Assembly: GCA_011050685.1 (NCBI GenBank)
Contig: DRFF01000057.1
Span: 107,888 to 171,887, forward strand
Length of the DNA stretch: 64,000 nucleotides
Direction: 5' to 3'
Source: Aurantimonas coralicida
Lineage (GTDB): Bacteria; Pseudomonadota; Alphaproteobacteria; Rhizobiales; Rhizobiaceae
Made by a program: the position numbers and the translations under genes
Shown: positions 1 through 9,100 of the stretch, piece after piece
Numbering within the stretch: the first letter of the stretch is position 1
How the letters are laid out: every line of letters starts with the position of its first letter
Notes under the pieces: generated by a model
Told to the model about the DNA's origin: nothing
What the model saw: the letters and a program-made list of their open reading frames with translations, nothing else
The model's database searches: none

Positions 1-2134
1 TGCCGAGCCGGCCCATGCCGAGCAGGGCGATTTTCGCACCAGCGACATGACCATGACGCACGGCAAAGGCTTCCGTGACCGCGTCCAACGTCGCCTCGAG
101 CACGACGTCGGCGATGTTCGAGAAGGCTAGTCCTGCCTCGCCGACATCGACCACACCGCTGAGCAACCGCGCCCCGACCAAGAACCGCTGTTCCGAAGCG
201 AAGATGCGCAGTCGGGCAAGCACGTCCTCGTAGCCGTCGGCCTCGGTCAGGAACATCGCCAGACGTTCGGACATCAGGTCGCGGTCCGGCACTTCGTCGA
301 AAAAGGCCGGATCGAGAAGCGCGTCGAAGACGTGCGGGCGCGCGGCGATCGTGTCGCGCAGCGCCGGCGCCGACGTGATGATCAGGGCGAGAAGGTCGAG
401 GACGCGCGGATTGGAGGCGATCAATGAAAAGAACTGAATCCCTGACGGCAGCCCGGCCAGGAATGTGTCGAAGGCGGCGATGGCGCCATCGGGGTCCTTC
501 GCACCCGAAAACGCCTTCAGCAGCATCGGCAGAACCTTGGTCAGGCGTTCGCGCGCGGTTTCCGAACGGGTGGCGCGATAGCGCCCGTAACCCCAGGAAC
601 GCACGATTCTGGCGACGTCCTCCGGACGGGAAAAACCGAGTTCTCGCAATCGGGCGAGTGCTTCCGGGTCGTCCTCGCTGGCCAGCAGTGCCTTGAATCC
701 GGCTTCTTCGATCGCACTCGTCTCGCGGTCGCGTCCGTCGCTGAACAGCCGCGTGTAACGCCGGTCGACCCGGCTGAGCCGTTCCAGCAGCGCCTTTGAG
801 AACGCCGCGCGATCCTCAAATCCGGCGAGACGGGCGATGCGTTCGACCCCCTCCTCGTCCTCCGGCAAGGTATGGCTCTGCTCGTCGGCCACCATCTGGA
901 TGCAGTGCTCTATGCGGCGAAGAAACCAATAGTCCGAGACCAGTTCGGCCTCCGTCTCCTCCACGATCCAGCTCCCGGCGGCGAGCTCGGCGAGCGCCTT
1001 GTCGGTGCGGCGCTGGCGCAGCCTGGGTGCGCGGCCACCGGCGATCAGTTGCTGGGCCTGCACGAAGAATTCGACCTCCCGAATGCCGCCGCGCCCAAGC
1101 TTCACATTGTGCCCGGCTACGCCGATGTCGTCGAAGCCGCGATGCCGATCGATGCGCGTCTTCATCGCCTGGATGTCGGCGATCGCCGCGAAGTCGAGAT
1201 ATTTCCGCCAGACAAAGGGCGTCAATTCCTGAAGGAACGCCTCTCCCGCCGCGCGGTCGCCCGCCACCGGCCGCGCCTTGATCATCGCGGCGCGCTCCCA
1301 GTTGCGCCCGCTGCCCTCGTAATAGGTGAGCGCCGTGTCGACCGAGATCGCCAGCGGCATCGCCCCCGGATCGGGCCGCAGCCGCAGGTCGGTGCGAAAA
1401 ACGTAGCCGTCGGCCGTGCTCTCGCCGACGATCCGCACCAGTCGGCGCACCAATTTGGACAGCGTGTCGACCGCTTCCGTGGGGTCGGCGCAGATGCCGG
1501 CCGATTCCTCGAAGAAGACGATGAGGTCCACGTCGCTCGAATAATTGAGCTCGCCCCCGCCGAGTTTGCCCATGCCGAGCACGAACAACCCGCACCCCGT
1601 CTCCGGGTCCTCCGGATGCGGCAGCACGAGCTTGCCGGCGCGGTGCGCGTCGGCAAGACAGAAGCGCAAGGCCGCGCCGATCGCGACCTCGGCGAGATCG
1701 GACAGATCGGCGGTGGTCTCGGCGGGCGTCGCGGCACCGAACAGATCCCGCAAGGCGATCAGCAGCGAGACCTCGCGCTTGATCAGCCGAAGCTCCCTCA
1801 TTAGCGCGCTTTCGCCCTGATCCGTCGCGGGCAGTTTTCGCAACAGGGCGATCCGCTCGGCGATGCGCTGCTTCGCGTCCTGGTCGAACAACGCCTCCAG
1901 CCACTCGGGATGCTGCTGCATCTGGGTGTTCAGATAGGATGAGAGGTCGAGCACGGCCCCGAGCCGCTCGGCCTCCGGGCCACCTTCTGTCAGGAACGCC
2001 ACGAGCCTTGGGCACTTCCCTGCCTCGGCCGCCGCTTTCAGATCGGCGAGCCATGCCGCCGCCTTGTCCGGGTCTAGCGGCGCCAATCGGTGGCCGCCGC
2101 CAATCCCGAGACCTCTTGCCTCATCCTTCGCCAT
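1..2134 (-). CDS. glnE: Bifunctional glutamine synthetase adenylyltransferase/adenylyl-removing enzyme, 3' part missing
   Basis: This enzyme attaches AMP to glutamine synthetase and removes it, so matching nitrogen assimilation to supply. About 711 codons are visible and the frame runs off base 1, so the C-terminal quarter lies outside the window. The first nucleotidyltransferase (adenylyl-removing) domain shows GMGKLGGGELN near residues 187-197, followed by the SSDVDL metal-binding pair. A second GMGRLGS motif, the start of the adenylyltransferase domain, sits at the window edge. The ATG at 2134 was chosen because the reading frame with these motifs begins there. It overlaps the upstream histidine kinase gene by 14 bases, so the kinase, its regulator and glnE are probably cotranscribed. 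The identification is firm; only the end is missing. Confidence 0.95.
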   Translation of the reverse strand, partial: MAKDEARGLGIGGGHRLAPLDPDKAAAWLADLKAAAEAGKCPRLVAFLTEGGPEAERLGAVLDLSSYLNTQMQQHPEWLEALFDQDAKQRIAERIALLRKLPATDQGESALMRELRLIKREVSLLIALRDLFGAATPAETTADLSDLAEVAIGAALRFCLADAHRAGKLVLPHPEDPETGCGLFVLGMGKLGGGELNYSSDVDLIVFFEESAGICADPTEAVDTLSKLVRRLVRIVGESTADGYVFRTDLRLRPDPGAMPLAISVDTALTYYEGSGRNWERAAMIKARPVAGDRAAGEAFLQELTPFVWRKYLDFAAIADIQAMKTRIDRHRGFDDIGVAGHNVKLGRGGIREVEFFVQAQQLIAGGRAPRLRQRRTDKALAELAAGSWIVEETEAELVSDYWFLRRIEHCIQMVADEQSHTLPEDEEGVERIARLAGFEDRAAFSKALLERLSRVDRRYTRLFSDGRDRETSAIEEAGFKALLASEDDPEALARLRELGFSRPEDVARIVRSWGYGRYRATRSETARERLTKVLPMLLKAFSGAKDPDGAIAAFDTFLAGLPSGIQFFSLIASNPRVLDLLALIITSAPALRDTIAARPHVFDALLDPAFFDEVPDRDLMSERLAMFLTEADGYEDVLARLRIFASEQRFLVGARLLSGVVDVGEAGLAFSNIADVVLEATLDAVTEAFAVRHGHVAGAKIALLGMGRLG

Positions 2135-3533
2135 CCAGAAGCGTCTTTCCGTCGAGAGGGAACTCCAGGATCACTGTAAGGCCCGGAGCGGCATCCTCAA
2201 GCGTCAACGTTCCGCCATGCACACGGGCGATGGCCTGAACCAGCGACAGACCGAGCCCGGAGCCCGGCAGCGAGCGGCTCTGGTCGAGACGATAGAAGCG
2301 CTCCAGCACCCGTTGGCGCTGCTCGGCGGGGATGCCGGGACCATTGTCCGAAACCACCAACCGGCACAGCCCCCCGTTCTCCGCGAGCCGGATCGCGATC
2401 ACCGTGCCGCCGTCGCCGGTTGCGTATTTCAGTGCGTTGTCGAGAAGATTGGACAGCGCCTGGGCGATCAGCTCCCTGCTGACCGAGGCGATCACTGGTG
2501 CGGCCGCGTCAATGACGAGGCGGGCGCCGGCCTCTTCGGCCAGTGGCTCGTAGAGTTCACCGACATCGGCGACGATCGTGGCGATATCGACCCGATCCTT
2601 GAGAACCGGATGCGAGCCGGCCTCGACCCGCGAGATCATCAAGAGCGCGTCGAAAGTGCGGATCATCTGGTCCGCCTCGGCGATCGTGCCTTCCAGCGCC
2701 TCGCGCGGATCGCCCTCACCGGAGGCCGTCGCCAGCGCGGCCTCGACGCGGTTGCGCAACCGCGTCAGCGGCGTCTTGAGATCATGCGCGATATTGTCGG
2801 AGACCTGCCGGAGCCCTTCCTGCAACAGGGCAACCCGCGCCAGCAGCGTATTGAGGTTTTCCGACAGCCGGTCGAATTCATCGCCCGCGCCGGTCACCGG
2901 CAGCCGCTCGGTCAGGTCACCGGCCAGAATGCGGGCACTCGACGCCGACATGCGGTCCAGCCGCTGCAAGGCGCGGCGACCGACCAGCAGCCAGGCGAAC
3001 AGCGCGCCGGCACCCATCAGCGCCAGCGCCAGGATCAGCGCGCTGCGGACGATCTGGCGAAAGCGTTCCTGCTCGGTCTGGTCGCGCCCGACAAGCACGC
3101 GCATGCCATTCGGCAGGCTGACGACCTCGGCGAGCGCGAGATGATAGCGATCGTCTGCATTCTCGGCGAAACGCTCATAGGCGAAGACCTTTTCGGTAAA
3201 GCCTGCTTCGTCGAGGACGCCGGCCTGCAGGTTCTCGACATTGCCGGCGATGATCCGGCCGGTTGCGTCGGTGACCAGATAGAGCGAAGCCCCGGGTTGG
3301 CGGGCGCGACGATCGACGGTCCGCACGAGGCCGATGATCCCGGTGGTACGGTAGACCTGCGCGAGGTCGCTGAGTTCCTCGGAAATCGCCGCGCGGCTCT
3401 GGCTTTCCAGAATTCCCGACGCCGTGGCTGTAACATAGAAGACCAAAACGACGGCGAAGACGGCGAAAAGCAGCAGGTAGACGGCCGACATTCGAACGGC
3501 CGTCATGCGCATCAGCGCCTTCAGTCGCTCCAT
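2121..3533 (-). CDS. Membrane sensor histidine kinase (HAMP, HisKA, HATPase)
   Basis: A 470-residue transmembrane kinase that passes an envelope signal to the response regulator encoded just upstream. Transmembrane helices lie near residues 15-37 and 163-184 with a periplasmic loop between them. A HAMP linker follows (about 185-240), then the HisKA box NIAHDLKTPLTRLR with phospho-accepting His250. The ATPase domain shows NLLDNALKYA, DNGPGIP and GSGLGLSL. The start at 3533 is preferred because homologous sequence begins at MERLK; the open frame upstream is out of character. The gene lies 13 bases after its regulator and overlaps glnE. Its stimulus cannot be read from the sequence, although the nearby degP hints at envelope stress (inference). 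Confidence 0.9.
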   Translation of the reverse strand: MERLKALMRMTAVRMSAVYLLLFAVFAVVLVFYVTATASGILESQSRAAISEELSDLAQVYRTTGIIGLVRTVDRRARQPGASLYLVTDATGRIIAGNVENLQAGVLDEAGFTEKVFAYERFAENADDRYHLALAEVVSLPNGMRVLVGRDQTEQERFRQIVRSALILALALMGAGALFAWLLVGRRALQRLDRMSASSARILAGDLTERLPVTGAGDEFDRLSENLNTLLARVALLQEGLRQVSDNIAHDLKTPLTRLRNRVEAALATASGEGDPREALEGTIAEADQMIRTFDALLMISRVEAGSHPVLKDRVDIATIVADVGELYEPLAEEAGARLVIDAAAPVIASVSRELIAQALSNLLDNALKYATGDGGTVIAIRLAENGGLCRLVVSDNGPGIPAEQRQRVLERFYRLDQSRSLPGSGLGLSLVQAIARVHGGTLTLEDAAPGLTVILEFPLDGKTLLDGEG

Positions 3534-3546
3534 GCCCCGAAACCTC

Positions 3547-4272
3547 TTACCTGTCCTGTTCGCCCGCACGCATGATGTAGCCGGAACCGCGCACGGTATG
3601 CAGCAGCGGGGAATCGAAGTCCCGCTCGATCTTCGAGCGCAGCCGCGAGATATGAACGTCGATGACGTTGGTCTGCGGGTCGAAATGATAGTCCCAGACG
3701 TTTTCCAGAAGCATGGTGCGGGTAACGACCTGGTTGGCATGTTTCATCAGATATTCGAGCAGACGAAACTCGCGCGGCTGGAGCACCACCACCTTGCCGG
3801 CGCGTCGCACTTCATGGGACAGGCGGTCGAGTTCGAGATCGCCGACCCGGTAGCTGGTCTCGACGTCCTTGCCGCCGCGACGCCGGCCGAGCACCTCGAC
3901 CCGGGCCAACAGTTCGGAAAAGGCGAAGGGCTTGGCCAGATAATCGTCGCCCCCGGCCCTCAGCCCGGTAACCCGGTCATCGACCTGGCCCAGCGCCGAG
4001 AGGATCAGCGCCGGCGTCCCGTCGCCCTTTTCGCGCAGCCCGGATATCACCGCGAGGCCATCACGCTCCGGCAACATGCGATCGACGATCAACACGTCGT
4101 AGGTGCGGCTGTCCGCCATATGGAAGCCGGCCTCGCCATCGCCGGCGTGATCGGCCACATGACCGGCCTCCCGCAGCGCCTTGACCAGATACGCTGCCGC
4201 CTCGCGGTCGTCTTCGATGATCAGGATGCGCATGGATTCGGTCGATGTTCCAAGGGCCGTGGAAGAGGACAT
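3547..4272 (-). CDS. OmpR/PhoB-family response regulator
   Basis: A 241-residue transcription regulator paired with the kinase that follows 13 bases downstream. The receiver domain has the acidic pair in ILIIEDD and the phospho-acceptor Asp64 in LIVDRMLPE, then the conserved Lys in YLAKPF. The C-terminal winged-helix DNA-binding domain shows LQPREFRLLEYLM and VIDVHISRLRSKI. The ATG at 4272 has a good ribosome binding site (AAGGGAG, 6-7 bases away). A second ATG at 4233, directly before the receiver domain, has no convincing site, so I chose the longer form. A strong terminator between degP and this gene suggests it has its own promoter within about 30 bases of the start region or relies on read-through. 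Confidence 0.9.
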   Translation of the reverse strand: MSSSTALGTSTESMRILIIEDDREAAAYLVKALREAGHVADHAGDGEAGFHMADSRTYDVLIVDRMLPERDGLAVISGLREKGDGTPALILSALGQVDDRVTGLRAGGDDYLAKPFAFSELLARVEVLGRRRGGKDVETSYRVGDLELDRLSHEVRRAGKVVVLQPREFRLLEYLMKHANQVVTRTMLLENVWDYHFDPQTNVIDVHISRLRSKIERDFDSPLLHTVRGSGYIMRAGEQDR

Positions 4273-4303
4273 GATCGGCTCCCTTATCTGATCCATTTTG
4301 CGC

Positions 4304-4361
4304 AAAAGAAAAGCGGCGAAGGCGCGATGGCAGCTCTTTGCGAGCTGCCCGCCCCTTCGCC
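4304..4361 (-). terminator. Rho-independent terminator after degP
   Basis: On the minus strand a nested hairpin pairs GGCGAAGG with CCTTCGCC outside and GGCAGCTC with GAGCTGCC inside, followed by a T-rich run (TTTTCTTTT). It lies between the degP stop and the response-regulator start, so it should separate the degP transcript from the regulator-kinase-glnE transcript. Confidence 0.75.
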
Positions 4362-4414
4362 ACCCATCGGGAACGGGTCGGCGACCGGGGAAGGTCACCG
4401 ACCCGGAGCAGGGA

Positions 4415-5935
4415 TCAGCCCTTGTCGATCGGCAAGGCCACGAAGCGGTTCTGGTCGCCGTTCTTCAGCTGGAAGAGCGCAGCCTTGCGGCCGTTCTTCG
4501 AGGCATCCGCAAGCGCGGCCTGCACCTCCTTCTGGCTCGCAACGCTCTTGCCGTTCACCGCGATGATGACATCGCCCGCTTCGACGCCCTTGTCGGCCGC
4601 CGATGAGTCCGGATCGACATCGGTCACGACCACGCCCTTGCCGTCCTCGGACGGCGTCAGCGTCAACCCGTAACCGGACAAGGAGGACGGATCGACCGGA
4701 GCCTTGCGACTGCTGGATTCTTCAGCCGACGACGCCTCGTCGAGGCTTGCGAGATTACCGAGCGTGACCGAAATGTCCTGCGCCTTGCCGGCACGCCAGA
4801 CGGTGATGTCGACCTTGGTGTCCGGCTTGTAGTTGCCGATCTTGCGAGCCAGCTCGCGCGGGCCGTCCACCGTCTCGCCATCGACCGCGGTGATCACGTC
4901 GCCGGTCGCGACACCGGCCTTCGACGCCGGCGTTTCCGTCTCCGGCAAGGTAACGATCGCGCCCTTTTCGTCGGCCAGCCCGACCGCTTCAGCGATATCG
5001 TCCGTCACCGAGGCGATCTGGACGCCCAGCCAACCGCGTTCGACATTGCCGCCGTCGCGCAGGGAAGCAACGACGTCCTTGGCGACCGAGGCTGGAATCG
5101 CGAAGGCGATGCCGACATTGCCGCCGGACGGCGAGAAGATCGCCGTGTTGACACCGATGACCTTGCCGTCGAGACCGAAGGCCGGACCGCCGGAATTACC
5201 CCGGTTTACCGCCGCGTCGATCTGCAGGAAGTCGTCATAGGGGCCGGCGCCGATGTCGCGGCCGCGCGCCGAGACGATGCCGGCCGTAACCGAGCCGCCG
5301 AGGCCGAACGGATTGCCGACGGCCACGACCCAGTCGCCGATGCGAACCGCCTCGTCATCGCCGAACTCGACATAGGTGAACTTCTTGTCGTCCCGGTCCA
5401 CCTTGAGCAGCGCGAGATCGGTGCGCTTGTCGGTGCCGATCAGCCGGGCGTCGTATTCGGTGCCGTTGTCCATGACGATCGTGTATTTGCTACCGTCGCC
5501 GACAACATGGTTGTTGGTGACGAGATAGCCGTCATCGGAGATGAAGAAGCCGGACCCCTGGCCCATCGACTGGCGCGGCTGGCGGCGTGGGCGCATGCCC
5601 TCCGGCATGCCGTTCTGGCCGGGGATGTCGAAGAAGCGGCGAAGCGGGTGATCCTCCGGCAGATTGTCGAAGGGACTGGCCATATCCTGACCGTCGGCAA
5701 CCGCAGGCGAGATGTTCTGCGTGACCCGCACCGAAACCACCGCCGGGGAAACCTTCTCGACCACATCGGCGAAGCCGAAGTTCTTTGCTGGCGCCTCGAC
5801 CTGAACCGGCTGGGCGAAAACCGGCATGGTGTTGGTCACAACACCTCCGGAAAAGGCCAGTCCGGCCACGCCGGCGGCCAGCGCACCGGCGATCAGACCG
5901 CCGCGCTTCGTCTTGCTTTTCGTCTCGTTCCGCAT
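4415..5935 (-). CDS. degP: Periplasmic serine protease DegP/HtrA
   Basis: This protease and chaperone degrades or refolds damaged proteins in the periplasm. The 506-residue product begins with a long basic region and a hydrophobic export segment (about residues 13-33). The trypsin-like domain carries the triad His143 (TNNHVV), Asp173 (RTDLALL) and Ser248 (RGNSGGP). Two PDZ domains follow, the first around GWLGVQI and the second near the C-terminus around GYGLTLTPS, which is the usual length and order for DegP. The ATG at 5935 has AAAGGG six bases upstream. In rhizobia degP commonly sits beside the cytochrome c maturation operon, as it does here. It ends in a strong terminator. Confidence 0.95.
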   Translation of the reverse strand: MRNETKSKTKRGGLIAGALAAGVAGLAFSGGVVTNTMPVFAQPVQVEAPAKNFGFADVVEKVSPAVVSVRVTQNISPAVADGQDMASPFDNLPEDHPLRRFFDIPGQNGMPEGMRPRRQPRQSMGQGSGFFISDDGYLVTNNHVVGDGSKYTIVMDNGTEYDARLIGTDKRTDLALLKVDRDDKKFTYVEFGDDEAVRIGDWVVAVGNPFGLGGSVTAGIVSARGRDIGAGPYDDFLQIDAAVNRGNSGGPAFGLDGKVIGVNTAIFSPSGGNVGIAFAIPASVAKDVVASLRDGGNVERGWLGVQIASVTDDIAEAVGLADEKGAIVTLPETETPASKAGVATGDVITAVDGETVDGPRELARKIGNYKPDTKVDITVWRAGKAQDISVTLGNLASLDEASSAEESSSRKAPVDPSSLSGYGLTLTPSEDGKGVVVTDVDPDSSAADKGVEAGDVIIAVNGKSVASQKEVQAALADASKNGRKAALFQLKNGDQNRFVALPIDKG

Positions 5936-6122
5936 CGAAAACCCTTTCGCTAGGTCGTCCAAATCCCAGGCGAGCCGGCGTACACGCCAAACTCGCCATC
6001 GATGCGACCAGAGATAGGGGGTCCGAGGTTACAGGAGCTTTTCGGCTGCGTGAAATCTTCGTAAGGTTGCGAAGAGACGAGGAACGCAGGTGAGCACGGT
6101 CGCCCTGTTCGCCGTCCTGAGC

Positions 6123-6617
6123 CTACCGCCGCGCCTTGACGACGTCGGCGATGGCGGCTTCCTCTTCGGCCGAAAGCCGCGGCGGCGTGCCGCTCTCGCG
6201 CCTGCGGCTGCGCAGGGCCATCAGAGCGAATCCGATACCGCCGAGAAGCAGGATGATCGGCGCGCCCCATAGCGCCAGCGTCGCCCAGTCGAAGCGCGGC
6301 TTGAGCAGCACGAATTCACCGTAACGAGACACCAGATAATCGAGGACTTCGTCGTTGGTATCGCCGGCGACAAGGCGCTCGCGAACCAGAAGACGCAGGT
6401 CTTTGGCAAGATCGGCATCGGAATCGTCGATCGACTGGTTCTGACAGACCAGGCAGCGCAAACCCGCCGAAAGATCCCGCGCCCGCGCCTCGAGTACCGG
6501 ATCGCTCAAGACCTCGTCGGGATTGACGGCGAAAGCCGGCCCGACCGTCAGCCCGCCGGGCAGCAGAACGGCGAGCAGGGCGAAGACGGAAAGCAGATAT
6601 CGAAACCGCCGAATCAT
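6123..6617 (-). CDS. ccmH: Cytochrome c-type biogenesis protein CcmH/CycL
   Basis: CcmH is a membrane-anchored thiol-disulfide protein that keeps the heme-binding cysteines of apocytochrome c reduced during heme ligation in the periplasm. The product has 164 residues: an N-terminal signal segment (about 6-30), the motif [10 protein letters not shown] with the redox pair Cys55 and Cys58, and one transmembrane helix near residues 104-130 followed by a short basic and acidic tail. It is last in the ccmI-ccmE-ccmF-ccmH operon, starting 3 bases after the ccmF stop. Length and motif are typical of the CcmH/CycL family. Confidence 0.95.
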   Translation of the reverse strand: MIRRFRYLLSVFALLAVLLPGGLTVGPAFAVNPDEVLSDPVLEARARDLSAGLRCLVCQNQSIDDSDADLAKDLRLLVRERLVAGDTNDEVLDYLVSRYGEFVLLKPRFDWATLALWGAPIILLLGGIGFALMALRSRRRESGTPPRLSAEEEAAIADVVKARR

Positions 6618-6620
6618 GGC

Positions 6621-8606
6621 TCAGACCTTCGCCATCGCGGCCATCCGCTTCCGGCTGCGCGCCGGCGCGCCGACCCGCAGCCGCCGATCGGCCAGCGAGA
6701 TCACCCCGCCCAGAGCCATCAGGATCGAGCCGATCCAGATCAGCGTGATGAACGGCTTGTACCAGATGCGCACGACGGTCGAACTGCCGTCGTCGGCCGG
6801 GTCGCCCAGCGCGATGTAGAGCTGAGAAAACCAGCGTGTGCGGATGCCGGCTTCGGTCGTCGGCGCCTGCCGTGCCGGATAGAAGCGCTTGCCGCTTTCC
6901 AGCGTGCCGGCGTCGCGGCCGTCGCGACTCAGCGCGAACGTGCCGACCTGTTCCTCGAAATTCGGCCCCTGACGCGGCGCGATGCCCTCGTATCGCAGCG
7001 AGTAGCCACCGACGTCCACGCTGTCGCCGGGAGCCATCGAAAGCACGTCTTCGGTCTCGAAGGACGACACGGTGACGACGCCGAGTACCAGAACGCCGAC
7101 GCCGAAATGAGCGAGAACCGTGCCAAAGGCCGAGCGCGGCAGGCCCCTCAGGCGTGACAGCCCCTTGCGCCATCCCACCTTGGCGAAGTTGGCCCGGCCG
7201 TAGAGATCCGTCAGGCTGCCAACCAGGAGCCAGACCGCGAGGCCGAATCCGAGCGCCGCCAGAATCTTCGTGCCGGAGGTCACCGCGACAGCCACGATCA
7301 CCGTGAACATGACCGCGCCGATGGCAAAATAAAGCCGCTGCGCGGCGGCGAGAAGATCGCCCCGCTTCCATGCCAGTAGTGGCCCGAACGGAAGCGCGAA
7401 CAAAAGCGGCACCATCAGCGGCCCGAAGGTCAGATCGAAGAACGGCGCCCCGACCGAGATTTTTTCGCCGGTGATGACCTCGAGCACCAGCGGATAGAGC
7501 GTGCCGATCAGTACAGTCGCCGCCGCCGTGGTGAGAAACAAATTGTTGAAGACCAGCGCGCCCTCGCGGCTGATCGGCGCGAACAACCCACCCGACTCCA
7601 GTGTCGAGGCCCGCATCGCGAACAGCGCCAGCGAGCCGCCGATGAACAGACACAGGATCATCAGGATGAAGATGCCGCGCTCCGGGTCCGTCGCGAAGGC
7701 GTGCACCGAGGTCAGCACGCCCGAACGCACCAGGAAGGTGCCCAGCAGCGACAGCGAGAAGGTCAGGATCGCCAGGAGGATGGTCCAGATCTTCAACGCC
7801 GAGCGCTTCTCCATAACCACCGCCGAATGCAGCAGCGCCGTCCCCGACAGCCACGGCATGAAGGAAGCGTTTTCGACCGGGTCCCAGAACCACCAGCCGC
7901 CCCAGCCGAGTTCGTAATAGGCCCAGTAGGAGCCCATCGCGATGCCGGCGGTCAGAAATATCCAGGCGACCAGCGTCCAGGGCCGCACCCAGCGTGCCCA
8001 GGCAGCGTCGATCCGCCCGTCGATCAGCGCAGCGACGGCGAAGGAGAAGGCGATCGAGAAACCGACATAACCGAGATACAAAAGCGGCGGATGGATCGCG
8101 AGGCCGATATCCTGAAGGATCGGGTTGAGATCCCGTCCCTCCATCGGAGCCGGCGCGAGGCGAGCGAAGGGGTTGGAGGTAAACAGGATGAACAGGAGGA
8201 AGGCGCTGGTGATCCACGCCTGCACGGAGAGGACGTTTGCCTTGAGGGTAGCCGGCAGATCCCGTCCGAACAGGGCGACGAGCGCTCCAAAGAACGCCAG
8301 GATCATCACCCAGAGCAGCATCGAGCCCTCGTGATTGCCCCACACCCCGGTGACCTTGTAGAGCATCGGCTTCAGCGAATGGGAATTCTCGAAGACGTTG
8401 GCGACCGAGAAGTCCGAGGTCACATAGGCGGTCGTCAGGGCTGAAAATGATATGGCGAGGAGCACGAACCCGCCGGTCGCGGTAACGGTCCCCGCCTCCA
8501 TCAGCCGGGCATCACCCTTGCGCGCGCCAATGACCGGCAAGAGCGACTGGACGAGCGACAAGGACAGCGCCAGGATCAGGGCGTAGAGGCCGATTTCGAC
8601 GATCAT
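6621..8606 (-). CDS. ccmF: Heme lyase subunit CcmF/CycK
   Basis: CcmF is a polytopic inner-membrane protein that takes heme from holo-CcmE and, with CcmH and CcmI, attaches it to apocytochrome c. The product has 661 residues with many hydrophobic helices. The conserved tryptophan-rich heme-handling segment [19 protein letters not shown] and the [11 protein letters not shown] motif are intact. The ATG at 8606 shares four bases (ATGA) with the ccmE stop, which supports both starts and points to translational coupling. The longer open frame upstream has no family resemblance. Confidence 0.95.
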   Translation of the reverse strand: MIVEIGLYALILALSLSLVQSLLPVIGARKGDARLMEAGTVTATGGFVLLAISFSALTTAYVTSDFSVANVFENSHSLKPMLYKVTGVWGNHEGSMLLWVMILAFFGALVALFGRDLPATLKANVLSVQAWITSAFLLFILFTSNPFARLAPAPMEGRDLNPILQDIGLAIHPPLLYLGYVGFSIAFSFAVAALIDGRIDAAWARWVRPWTLVAWIFLTAGIAMGSYWAYYELGWGGWWFWDPVENASFMPWLSGTALLHSAVVMEKRSALKIWTILLAILTFSLSLLGTFLVRSGVLTSVHAFATDPERGIFILMILCLFIGGSLALFAMRASTLESGGLFAPISREGALVFNNLFLTTAAATVLIGTLYPLVLEVITGEKISVGAPFFDLTFGPLMVPLLFALPFGPLLAWKRGDLLAAAQRLYFAIGAVMFTVIVAVAVTSGTKILAALGFGLAVWLLVGSLTDLYGRANFAKVGWRKGLSRLRGLPRSAFGTVLAHFGVGVLVLGVVTVSSFETEDVLSMAPGDSVDVGGYSLRYEGIAPRQGPNFEEQVGTFALSRDGRDAGTLESGKRFYPARQAPTTEAGIRTRWFSQLYIALGDPADDGSSTVVRIWYKPFITLIWIGSILMALGGVISLADRRLRVGAPARSRKRMAAMAKV

Positions 8607-9100
8607 GAGCTCGCTCCGGTTGCCGTCTGCGCCGACGCAGGCTGCGGATCTGACTTGACCATGCCCTTGCCTTCTTCCCACAAGCCACGCGCCTTCAGGT
8701 CGTCGACGACTTCCTTCGGCATGTAGTTCTCGTCGTGCTTGGCCAGGACCGTATCCGCAACGAAGACGTTGTCCGGTCCGAGCGTGCCTTCGGTGACGAC
8801 GCCCTGCCCCTCACGGAAGAGATCCGGCAGAAGCCCGGTATAGGTCACCGGCACGCTCTCGATCGTGTCGGTGACCCGGAAGGTCACTTTCTGCGAACCG
8901 CCGCGCACGACCGACCCCTCTTCGACGAGGCCACCCAGCCGGATACGCTGTGAAGGCGCCGGTGCACTGGCGACGATGTCGGTGGGTGAATTGAAGAACG
9001 CCACCGAATCCGACAGCGCGGTCAGGACGAGGCCGGCCGCCGCGCCGATAACGAGGAGGATGGCCGCTATGGAAGTGAGCCGTTTCGCTTTCCGTGTCAT
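8603..9100 (-). CDS. ccmE: Heme chaperone CcmE/CycJ
   Basis: CcmE is a periplasmic membrane-anchored chaperone that binds heme covalently and delivers it to CcmF. The product has 165 residues with one N-terminal transmembrane helix (about 8-30), a beta-barrel domain containing [11 protein letters not shown], and the heme-binding motif [10 protein letters not shown] with His122 and Tyr126. Its start overlaps the ccmI stop by 4 bases and its stop overlaps the ccmF start by 4 bases, giving a tightly coupled operon. Confidence 0.96.
   Translation of the reverse strand: MTRKAKRLTSIAAILLVIGAAAGLVLTALSDSVAFFNSPTDIVASAPAPSQRIRLGGLVEEGSVVRGGSQKVTFRVTDTIESVPVTYTGLLPDLFREGQGVVTEGTLGPDNVFVADTVLAKHDENYMPKEVVDDLKARGLWEEGKGMVKSDPQPASAQTATGASS

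Noticed and set aside
872..1804. Long plus-strand open frame opposite glnE
   Set aside because: It is the mirror of the glnE coding frame in high-GC DNA; the minus strand carries clear GlnE motifs.
2064..3575. 503-codon plus-strand frame opposite the first histidine kinase
   Set aside because: Shadow of the kinase; no domain pattern, and the minus strand has H, N and G boxes.
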